A DNA stretch of 9,870 nt from JAMDCX01 sp049977145. GTDB lineage: Bacteria > Planctomycetota > Phycisphaerae > WQYP01. The notes beneath the pieces were generated by a model. The model was not told the DNA's origin. It saw only the letters and a list, made by a program, of their open reading frames with translations, and ran no database searches. Of the stretch, positions 1 to 5,765 are shown piece after piece. Position 1 is the first letter of the stretch; each line of letters begins with the position of its first letter. Both the position numbers and the translations under genes were made by a program. The stretch covers positions 1 to 9,870 of the forward strand of contig JBMFGW010000123.1 in assembly GCA_049977145.1 (NCBI GenBank), in the 5' to 3' direction.

Positions 1-169
1 GAAAAGCCAATCCGGGTTGTTGCAACCGAAAAGGTTCTGGAATACGTTTCAAGCAGGAATAGAGCACCCAACAGATGAACACCGCTATGCCCAATCCGAT
101 AACCGCAACTATAAACCCGAAGAATATGAGGCCCATGGCCATCGCCGCATGTTGAGAATTCGCTTCCAT
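1..169 (-). CDS. small membrane protein, N-terminal part, runs off the left edge
   Basis: Reading the minus strand from the ATG whose complement is at 167-169 gives an open frame of 56 codons with no stop before the window edge. It starts MEANSQHAAMAMG, followed by one strongly hydrophobic segment (about residues 13-38, rich in I, V, F and L), then a motif around residues 42-53 reading RIPEPFRLQQPG. A hydrophobic helix followed by an 'RIP..FR...PG' stretch is something I recall in small hypothetical membrane proteins of Planctomycetota. The function is unknown. There is no strong Shine-Dalgarno sequence before the ATG. The frame stays open upstream, but no better start is seen. It is transcribed divergently from everything else in the window. 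A plus-strand ORF overlaps this stretch (17-301) but has biased, uninformative composition, so the minus-strand reading is preferred. Confidence 0.6.
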   Translation of the reverse strand, partial: MEANSQHAAMAMGLIFFGFIVAVIGLGIAVFICWVLYSCLKRIPEPFRLQQPGLAF

Positions 170-325
170 CGTTATCGGTACCCGTTCACGGACTTCCGGC
201 CGGCCAAGCTCACCACGAGTCTGACCATGAAAGCAGATTGTACCCCACCCCCAGGACGAAATAAAGTGTATTTCCATGATAAAATTTGGCGTAAAATTTA
301 GGTATCCCACGCAACACGTTCGATA
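170..325. other. divergent intergenic region
   Basis: This spacer lies between the minus-strand membrane protein and the plus-strand coiled-coil ORF. On the minus strand a TACAAT (complement of 237-242) could be a -10 box for the left gene, but no convincing -35 sits at the right distance. The stretch from about 260 to 300 is A+T-rich. No RNA gene or clear terminator is seen. Confidence 0.3.
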
Positions 326-553
326 ATGGAAACAGAGGAACGGATTGGTCGACGTGACATGGACGCACGTACCGAGCAAGTCTATCAACAACGGATTACC
401 AAACTGGAAGCGTATCTCGCCGGTTTCAAGGCTCAATTGGTCCAGCGTGATACCACCATCGCGGCGCTGCAGCAGCAGGCCGCGGAGCTTTCCAAACAAG
501 TGGCGGAGCTATTGGCCCATAAAAACACGAAGTTGTTTTTGCACTGCTGCTAA
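326..553 (+). pseudogene. IS66-like transposase N-terminal remnant (coiled coil)
   Basis: A 75-residue ORF dominated by a coiled coil (about residues 20-65), with regular hydrophobic positions in stretches such as RITKLEAYLAGFKAQL and IAALQQQAAELSKQVAELL. This is the arrangement at the start of IS66-family TnpC transposases, where a leucine-zipper-like region precedes an 'NSxNSSKPPSSD' motif. That motif is absent: after LLAH the sequence turns to KNTKLFLHCC and stops. No zinc finger or DDE catalytic region follows in any frame up to 700, so a decayed fragment left by deletion or rearrangement is the likeliest reading. A second in-frame ATG lies at 359 (MDARTEQ), and neither start has a good ribosome binding site. 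It could instead be a small free-standing coiled-coil protein. Confidence 0.4.
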
Positions 554-656
554 CAACACAGCGACGGAGGGCGGATTCAAACTGGGCGGGAAAACGGCGC
601 TACCCCAAAGGCTTGATGGTCGCGGGCATAGGCATCTGCGACGATTCCCGCCGATG

Positions 657-677
657 CCCCGGGCGACGGGGAATTTT
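657..677 (+). terminator. weak terminator-like hairpin
   Basis: CCCCG (657-661) pairs perfectly with CGGGG (667-671) around a 5-base loop and is followed by AATTTT. The stem is short and the T-run only four bases, so it is a marginal intrinsic terminator, which would close transcription from the transposase remnant side. Confidence 0.25.
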
Positions 678-700
678 CACCGCAACGGCACAACGGGTGC

Positions 701-729
701 TTGACACGCTTTTGGATAAGGTGTAAAGT
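701..729 (+). promoter_or_regulatory. possible sigma70-type promoter
   Basis: TTGACA (701-706) is a perfect -35 hexamer. With exactly 17 bases between, TAAAGT (724-729) is a 4-of-6 match to the -10 consensus. It points toward the propeller gene, leaving a leader of roughly 390 bases that carries the palindromic repeats. Planctomycete promoters are poorly characterised and a chance match is possible. Confidence 0.3.
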
Positions 730-975
730 TATTAACCGTGTGGTTTGGGACGCCCTGACTTATTTTAGGGGTGTTTCTGACCGCTGGGAGTGTTGTTCGT
801 GTTTCCAGGGCTGAAAACAATTCTGGGCTTCGCCACACTTGCTTCAAACTCAACCCAGAGAAAGTTTGAGCGCCACTGCGCTGGTGCGATGCAGCGCCTG
901 CGTCGCATAATAGCATCAGGGCATCCGGCTTGGAGGTTCGCGTGTTGAAGCGGCCCGAAAAAGCAGCCGCTGATA

Positions 976-1065
976 AGGGGATCGCGGGTATCCTCACACG
1001 CAACTTATTTCGTACATCACTTGGGGGCGCGGGTGCCCTCACCCGCAATGTGTTTTCTAAATCGC
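976..1065 (+). repeat. 45-bp tandem repeat, two units, each with a palindrome
   Basis: Two adjacent 45-bp units (976-1020 and 1021-1065) align without gaps. Each carries a G-run, then a GCGGGT...CACNCGC palindrome at the same offset, then a T-rich tail ending in TC(A/G)C. The palindromes are GCGGGTATCCTCACACGC (984-1001, diverged) and GCGGGTGCCCTCACCCGC (1029-1046, a perfect 7-bp stem with a CCCT loop). In the extended propeller frame they translate as two similar 15-residue blocks, AGILTRNLFRTSLGG and AGALTRNVFSKSLGG. Confidence 0.7.
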
Positions 1066-1069
1066 TTGG

Positions 1070-1101
1070 GGGTGCCCCGATAACCATCGGGATCATCACC
1101 C
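1070..1101. repeat. third, compound palindromic repeat
   Basis: This follows the second 45-bp unit, beginning with the same CTTGGGGG lead-in. An outer arm GGGTG (1070-1074) can pair with CACCC (1097-1101), matching the arms of the other copies. Inside lies a perfect 6-bp hairpin: CCCGAT (1076-1081), loop AACC, ATCGGG (1086-1091). It ends 23 bases before the preferred start of the propeller gene, so it could affect translation of that gene if the leader is transcribed. Confidence 0.5.
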
Positions 1102-1124
1102 GCTTCAGATTGATCCCGATTCGA

Positions 1125-3953
1125 ATGGCATGGTTGAAGGGCCGGAGGTTGAAACCGTCGCGCCATTTTGTTTTGGCCTTGGCATTGCTGGTTGCAGCGT
1201 CGGCGTTATTGATTTCCACTGCCCGGAGCTACGGTGACTTTGCCACCGCACCCCATGAAACGCCTCTGAATTGCCCCGCAAGGTTTATTACCGCCATGGT
1301 TTCGGATGGCCATGGCGGCGTCTGGGCTGCCGGTGAAGATACTGGCATCTGCCACGGCACATTCACCCCCACGCCAAATCATGGCAACCCCCAAGGCGAG
1401 CCGCCAAATTTATCTTGGCGGTCTGGTTTCAACATCAGCGCCAATTGGACGGCATTTAACCAAACCAATTCCCCCGGCCTTGTCAGCAACCATATTTATT
1501 CCCTTTGCGTGGATGCCAAGGGCCGACTCTGGGTGGGCACGGATCGCCATGGCGTGTGTGTTTACAACGGCAAAACGTGGAAACATTACGGCATTCTCAC
1601 CGGCCCCATCGGCAGCCATGTCATTGCCATCACCAATGATCCGCGTAACCATTCCGTGTGGATGTGTTCCGAAAGTGGCATCAGTATTTATCAATGTTCG
1701 CGTCATGGCTCGCATATAGCCGCCGGCTATGCCGGCGGTGGAATGTCCGATGAACACGCAACCCCCGGCCAACATGCACCGCTCGCATTCGGCCGCTGGC
1801 ATTACATCACTGGCGTGGATGGTCTGCCCGCAAGCCCGGATTGCGTCGCGTTCAATAAGCGGGGCACAGCATTCGTCGGAACGCTGTGCAACGGATTGGC
1901 CATGGCGCATTACCCATACAAACATTGGCGCGTCATTCATGGTCCGTGGCAACTGCCTAGAACGGCCATGGGACTGGGCCTGCCCAGCAATTTGATCAAT
2001 TGCGTATCGGTGGGCCGACACGGCACAGTTTATGTCGGCACCGATCTGGGGCTGGCGATCAGCAAAAACCATGGCGAATCATTCCGTTATGAACGCGGTG
2101 CGGATTATGCGACCAAGGTGCTGGGGCTTTGGCATCCGCCGGTGGGGTATCAAAGTCCGCCCGCGGCATTTCTCAAGCGACTGTTGCCAGGGGATCATAT
2201 TACAACGGTGGCCCAAGACGCCCTGGGGAACATCTGGATCGGCACCTGGCGTAATGGCTATGCCGTTCTGAATCCCCGGAGCGGCCAGAGTTACCGGAGT
2301 GCCGATTATGCGATCGCTGCGACATATTACCACAACGAAATGATCCAAGACGGAACCGATCTATATGTCGCACGGTTATGCCCGGTAAAAGTCCAAATTG
2401 CAGCGGCACAAGATGGGGACGCGGGCGTCCCCCCCTGCAATGGTACGCAAAATGGTGGCGCGGGTGTCCTCACCCGCCAGATCATGCTCATCGGTCGTTA
2501 CGGCGATGGCGTATGGGCGTTTAACCGGACGCTTCCAGCGAGAGAAAGCAAAACCAGGGATCTGGCGAAAGCCAAGCCATCAACGGCACCGTTACCACAA
2601 ACCGCTGCGGCACCAACTACCACCCAACTGGCCACACTATGCAAGCAATTGGAATCCACGCCGCTGCCATCGCCAGGTTCAATCGCATCGGTAATTCCGA
2701 TTGGTGCGGACTGGCGGACACAAGGAAGTTGGCTGGGGCGATATGGCCGTTATTGGATGTGCCTTTTTGCCGCAGATGACCCTGGCGTCGGCGACATGGT
2801 ATGGGAAGCCGGGAAGGCCGGACTCTCTCACCTGGAATTCATAGGCCCTCATTGCCACCCCGGCGACTCGGTTCGCCTCTACCACACATGGCTTTTCACG
2901 CACAAACAGCGGGTCCTACAACTCCCTCCGATATACGACCAGATGGCGTACGCGATGGCCATGGGCGGCTCCGGAAAAAATGATCGCCGTGAAAGCGAAA
3001 TTGACGATCACGGTGAGGCGTATTCAGAGGCGTGGCAGGGCCCCGATGTCAACGTGACGTTCCACATACCCAAGGGGGAGTATACGCTGTCAATTTATGA
3101 ATTCAACAAGGACGGCCATACCGGTGCCAATCGCGCCCGTGATTATGTGTTTTCGGCGGAGGGGTTGCCGCCCGGAACGAAAGTGCAGCGGGTGCTGACT
3201 GGCCACGCCCCCGGATTCTATGATCGGAAGGTACTCACGGCGATTCAACGGGCCGAATTAATTTCCCGAGGAGCGGCCGCGTTCTATAGGCTACCAACGT
3301 CGGTACTCGGACGGATCGTCAATTTCTGGGGCGGCGTGTGGCACCGGATTCTGGTGCGCGGGCCAATGGTGCTGCTAATCCGCATAGGCCGCAACCATTC
3401 CTTCAACACAATCCTTTGTGGCGCAGCGTTGGATCCGCTCAACGAGCATCCCGCACCGTATTATTATGGCCGGCAAGCTTGGCGAGCTCGGCTCAAGCAG
3501 CTTTCCAACGCTCGCGAAGCATTGCGTCGGCGCTGGACTGAAATTAGAGACACGCTCCCCAAGGTTGGCGAAGGAGTGCCATCAGGCTATTTTGCCAATA
3601 GGCTGCTGCGCGATGAAGAGTTTATGCTGCACGAAAATCCCGACGCCTGGGCAGCGTCAAGCCAACTGATTTACACCGTGGAACTCCGTCGGCTGATGGC
3701 CCTCTATGGTAAGCGGCTCTTGCGGGCAAAGCCCGGCCAATTGGTCGTTGCTGCACGCTGTGCCTATCGCCTAGAGCTCTTCCCATTGTGGGAGGGTTTG
3801 GAGCAACGACAGGATATAACTACTTCGCGGCAGATTGAAAAGGGCCTTCGGTGGAACCAGGTATATTCCTCTTACCGCGGCTTGGAGTTTGGCGTGATCC
3901 GCACGTATGTGAAGGGGCCGAAGGCTGGCCAGTTCGCAGCAGCCGCGAATTAA
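1125..3953 (+). CDS. secreted beta-propeller protein with planctomycete-type C-terminal domain
   Basis: Start chosen at ATG 1125 (942 aa), because a basic stretch and hydrophobic signal segment (about residues 14-37, VLALALLVAASALLIS) follow directly. The frame is open from 930, but the extra 65 residues are repeat-encoded. No clear ribosome binding site is seen. Residues 54-467 hold about seven blades resembling two-component-regulator propeller repeats, for example VDAKGRLWVGTDRHGV, GRHGTVYVGTDLGLAIS and DALGNIWIGTWRNG. A Pro/Thr-rich linker spans about 474-525. Residues 529-770 carry DWRTQGSWLGRYGR, EIDDHGEAY, NKDGH, RARDY, NFWGGVWHR and RNHSFNTI, a pattern I recall from large exported planctomycete proteins. 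The last 160 residues look alpha-helical. No kinase or DNA-binding domain is present, so this is a secreted or surface propeller, not a sensor kinase; its ligand is unknown. Two palindromic repeats interrupt the last blade. The next gene starts 65 bp downstream. Confidence 0.75.
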   Translation: MAWLKGRRLKPSRHFVLALALLVAASALLISTARSYGDFATAPHETPLNCPARFITAMVSDGHGGVWAAGEDTGICHGTFTPTPNHGNPQGEPPNLSWRSGFNISANWTAFNQTNSPGLVSNHIYSLCVDAKGRLWVGTDRHGVCVYNGKTWKHYGILTGPIGSHVIAITNDPRNHSVWMCSESGISIYQCSRHGSHIAAGYAGGGMSDEHATPGQHAPLAFGRWHYITGVDGLPASPDCVAFNKRGTAFVGTLCNGLAMAHYPYKHWRVIHGPWQLPRTAMGLGLPSNLINCVSVGRHGTVYVGTDLGLAISKNHGESFRYERGADYATKVLGLWHPPVGYQSPPAAFLKRLLPGDHITTVAQDALGNIWIGTWRNGYAVLNPRSGQSYRSADYAIAATYYHNEMIQDGTDLYVARLCPVKVQIAAAQDGDAGVPPCNGTQNGGAGVLTRQIMLIGRYGDGVWAFNRTLPARESKTRDLAKAKPSTAPLPQTAAAPTTTQLATLCKQLESTPLPSPGSIASVIPIGADWRTQGSWLGRYGRYWMCLFAADDPGVGDMVWEAGKAGLSHLEFIGPHCHPGDSVRLYHTWLFTHKQRVLQLPPIYDQMAYAMAMGGSGKNDRRESEIDDHGEAYSEAWQGPDVNVTFHIPKGEYTLSIYEFNKDGHTGANRARDYVFSAEGLPPGTKVQRVLTGHAPGFYDRKVLTAIQRAELISRGAAAFYRLPTSVLGRIVNFWGGVWHRILVRGPMVLLIRIGRNHSFNTILCGAALDPLNEHPAPYYYGRQAWRARLKQLSNAREALRRRWTEIRDTLPKVGEGVPSGYFANRLLRDEEFMLHENPDAWAASSQLIYTVELRRLMALYGKRLLRAKPGQLVVAARCAYRLELFPLWEGLEQRQDITTSRQIEKGLRWNQVYSSYRGLEFGVIRTYVKGPKAGQFAAAAN
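2415..2432. repeat. palindrome GGGGACGC-GG-GCGTCCCC inside the propeller gene
   Basis: Perfect 8-bp arms with a central GG, followed by further C's. It encodes part of QDGDAGVPP, which does not fit a propeller blade. With the palindrome at 2460-2477 it appears to form one inserted repeat element that keeps the reading frame. Confidence 0.6.
2460..2477. repeat. palindrome GCGGGTG-TCCT-CACCCGC inside the propeller gene
   Basis: A perfect 7-bp stem with a TCCT loop. It differs by one base from the copy at 1029-1046 upstream of the gene, so it belongs to the same repeat family. It encodes GAGVLTR, matching GAGALTR from the upstream copy in the same frame. It interrupts the final blade between the segments DGTDLYVARL and MLIGRYGDGVWAFNR. 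Confidence 0.7.
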
Positions 3954-4005
3954 AAAGCGGCGTATTCCGGTTGTTCTGGAATTCATGGTGTTGTCTGTTC
4001 CTTTC

Positions 4006-4011
4006 AAGGAG
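4006..4011 (+). promoter_or_regulatory. ribosome binding site of the cysteine-rich gene
   Basis: AAGGAG lies seven bases before ATG 4019. It decides the start: the same frame is open from 3851, but that would overlap the propeller gene and bury the signal peptide inside the protein. Confidence 0.8.
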
Positions 4012-4018
4012 AACGTTC

Positions 4019-4507
4019 ATGTTCAACAAAGTTTACAACCGATCCAATGGCCGTTCCGGGGGTGCCTCACGGGTGATACTGGCCGCCTGCGTCTGCGCGG
4101 CCGCCCTTGCGTTTGTCGCTGGGGCAGCCTTTCTCCGAGCTGGTGAGCCCGTTTATCAGAACAAGCAGTGCGTTGACGCCCGTTCAACATGCCCTGGGCC
4201 GCCGACGGGGCTACCTAGCGGAGTCTTCTATACCTGCAACATTTCCGCAACGCCACCCGAATACGGCGATGCCTGTGATCTCAAACTGGCCAGCGGCCCA
4301 GCGGAGAATTTCGCATGCGGAGGCACCTACCCAGGGAAGTCCTGCACGGACACCACAGGCTACTACCAAATTCCGTGCTACACATTTACGCAGGGGACAT
4401 GTAATCTAATCGACGTATCCGGTGTTGACGAATTGCAGTGCCAGCCAATTCCACCGAAATACATGGCGTCCAAAGCTAGCGCAGACTATGTCGAGACCTG
4501 CGAATAA
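4019..4507 (+). CDS. small exported protein with ten cysteines
   Basis: The product is 162 aa. After a basic N-terminus there is a hydrophobic signal segment (about residues 19-39, VILAACVCAAALAFVAGAAFL), with cleavage probably shortly before GEPVYQ. The mature part has ten cysteines (51, 58, 73, 86, 100, 109, 120, 128, 141, 161), an even number spread over the whole chain, which suggests up to five disulfide bonds and an extracytoplasmic location. It is rich in Gly, Pro, Thr and Tyr, with no catalytic motif, no CxxCH haem site and no transmembrane helix after the signal. I do not recognise the family. It is the first of four closely spaced genes ending with a membrane thioredoxin-like protein, so it is the natural candidate for the protein those genes export or fold. 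It could also be a structural or adhesive surface protein. Confidence 0.8.
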   Translation: MFNKVYNRSNGRSGGASRVILAACVCAAALAFVAGAAFLRAGEPVYQNKQCVDARSTCPGPPTGLPSGVFYTCNISATPPEYGDACDLKLASGPAENFACGGTYPGKSCTDTTGYYQIPCYTFTQGTCNLIDVSGVDELQCQPIPPKYMASKASADYVETCE

Positions 4508-4597
4508 CTAACACAGCACATGGCGACGCCATCGCGACCTGCATTGCGATCATGGTTTGTGGTGTTGGGTGAGATTTTACCAAGGGGATATGAAACG
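4508..4597. other. operon spacer with a perfect palindrome
   Basis: This 90-base gap holds ATGGCG-A-CGCCAT (4520-4532), a perfect odd palindrome 12 bases after the stop of the cysteine-rich gene, and a weaker ATCGC/GCGAT pairing after it. No T-run follows, so it is more likely an RNA-stabilising or processing structure than a terminator, if it has any role. AAGGGG (4582-4587) is the probable ribosome binding site of the next gene. Confidence 0.35.
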
Positions 4598-5728
4598 ATG
4601 GATAACAAACCGCTTGTCGTCGCCGCGTCGGCGATCCTAACAATATGCGTATGTACCGCAACTTGGGCTGTCCCGTCGGCTTGGGATGCTCCGGCTCCCA
4701 GTGCGGCCAGCGATCGCTTGCTCGCCACGGCAATACGCGCAATCCGGGCGCAGGAACACACTGTGAAGAACATTCGCATTTATGCTCGATCAAAATTCTA
4801 TGGTGAAGACTACAATTCAAGCCAGAAGAAGTGGATATGGCACAAACGGGCTGTTGATGATACCAGGCTGGTGGTGACCTATGACGGCCTGCCGTATGGG
4901 AAGTTCCGCGCGGAGGTGCCGCGTGACTGGACGCTCTGGACCGGTGGCCCCATTCCGGTTTCAGCCGACCGCTACATGGTCGCGTACAATGGTCGTTTCG
5001 GCACCTACCTCAAGACCTACGTCGGTAGCCCAAAAAAGGAGGTTCCTTTCAATCACGGCTACATCAGCGGGAACATGCCGGCATTGAGGGGAGGCGTGGA
5101 TGCTTCGTCGGGATGGTGGGAGTCGCTCTACGGCTTCACGTCTAACCTGTCTTCCAAGTACCGTATCAGGTTCTCGGCATACATCAGGCTCGGACAAAAG
5201 TGGGCCTGGGTACACGCCGGATGGATTCGGTGGCGTGGAAAAAAATACTTGCAGGTTACCCGGGTCGGCGACCCTTGGGGGAAGTATGTTTTCCTGTTGG
5301 ACCCCCGCAGGGAGTTTTCCATTAGCTGCATCGAGGACTACGGCTGGTTGCCGCGGGAAACTCCCGCTGGCCGGTTATATGTGGTTCCGGGCACACAAAT
5401 TCAGGGCTATTCTCGCGTGACGGGCTTCTTCGAGCCGGTGCCTGGCGTCTTCTACCCCAAGCAAATAAAGGGCAAAACCTTCGACAAGTCCATGAAAAGG
5501 TTTCGCACTGACTTAACGATTGCCGTGTCCAAGGTCACCGTCAACGATCCGGCTGTCAATGACAGCACCTACGTAATTCAATTCCCGCGCGGGGCCATCG
5601 TAAGAGACTTGGTAACGAACAAAGTGATCCGCATCGGCGGCACGCCGCAGCACCAATTGGAGGAGCTTGAAAGGGACGTAGGCCGCGCGCGACGGGACCT
5701 TGCCCGACCTTCGACCGCAAAGCCGTGA
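4598..5728 (+). CDS. secreted LolA-like protein of unknown function
   Basis: Start at ATG 4598 (376 aa): AAGGGG lies ten bases upstream and the signal peptide begins at once (LVVAASAILTICVCTATWAV, about residues 6-25). The frame is open from 4520, but that start would place 26 residues before the signal. After a short helix (about 38-55, LLATAIRAIRAQEHTVKNI) the protein is mostly beta-strand, with segments such as DGLPYGKFRAEV, MVAYNGRFGTYL, YVFLLDPRREFSISCIEDYG and VPGVFYPKQIKG. A helix-then-antiparallel-sheet layout with 'D...Y.V......FYP' phrases resembles proteins annotated as LolA/outer-membrane-lipoprotein-sorting-like. The tail has FPRGAIVRDLVTNKVIRIGG and a charged helix. A LolA-like fold would suggest binding a hydrophobic or lipidated partner in the periplasm, but this is a weak fold-level resemblance only. 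There is one cysteine in the mature part (244). Confidence 0.7.
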   Translation: MDNKPLVVAASAILTICVCTATWAVPSAWDAPAPSAASDRLLATAIRAIRAQEHTVKNIRIYARSKFYGEDYNSSQKKWIWHKRAVDDTRLVVTYDGLPYGKFRAEVPRDWTLWTGGPIPVSADRYMVAYNGRFGTYLKTYVGSPKKEVPFNHGYISGNMPALRGGVDASSGWWESLYGFTSNLSSKYRIRFSAYIRLGQKWAWVHAGWIRWRGKKYLQVTRVGDPWGKYVFLLDPRREFSISCIEDYGWLPRETPAGRLYVVPGTQIQGYSRVTGFFEPVPGVFYPKQIKGKTFDKSMKRFRTDLTIAVSKVTVNDPAVNDSTYVIQFPRGAIVRDLVTNKVIRIGGTPQHQLEELERDVGRARRDLARPSTAKP

Positions 5729-5755
5729 GAACTAGAAACGGGTGACAATTGAATC

Positions 5756-5760
5756 AGGAG
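5756..5760 (+). promoter_or_regulatory. ribosome binding site of the C39-like gene
   Basis: AGGAG lies five bases before ATG 5766 and favours that start over the in-frame GTG at 5742, which would add eight residues before the signal peptide. Confidence 0.75.
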
Positions 5761-5765
5761 AACAG

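Larger units (their letters stand above)
554..1124. other. long non-coding stretch upstream of the propeller gene
   Basis: About 570 bases without a convincing gene. It contains a terminator-like hairpin (657-677), a possible promoter (701-729), a perfect 6-bp stem hairpin (GCGCTG at 878-883 with CAGCGC at 892-897), and a cluster of palindromic repeats (976-1103). The frame of the propeller gene remains open from 930, but the residues it would add before 1125 are encoded by the repeats and do not look like a signal peptide or domain. A 180-residue minus-strand ORF (677-1219) is also largely repeat-encoded. Confidence 0.5.

Noticed and set aside
976..1103. CRISPR array
   Set aside because: Only two or three diverged units, no conserved repeat with unique spacers, no cas genes in the window; the units are contiguous tandem repeats.
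930..1124. Extended N-terminus of the propeller protein
   Set aside because: It is encoded by the palindromic repeats, would place 65+ residues before the signal segment, and ATG 1125 is followed directly by the signal. Kept as a possibility in the findings.
677..1219. 180-aa minus-strand ORF
   Set aside because: Largely the reverse reading of the palindromic repeats and the start of the propeller gene; repetitive RVRAPAPPSDVRNKLRVR-type composition and no motif.
1410..2072. 220-aa minus-strand ORF
   Set aside because: Antisense to well-formed propeller blades; Cys/Arg/His-rich and motif-free, so a shadow frame.
3942..3983. Hairpins GCCGC/GCGGC and ATTCC/GGAAT after the propeller gene as a terminator
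   Set aside because: The first encloses the stop codon with a 10-base loop, and neither is followed by a T-run.
4019..4100. Double-glycine leader (SGG near residue 15) for C39 processing
   Set aside because: The Gly-Gly precedes a long hydrophobic signal segment instead of following a leader helix, and the neighbouring C39-like protein lacks its catalytic cysteine; an ordinary Sec signal is simpler.
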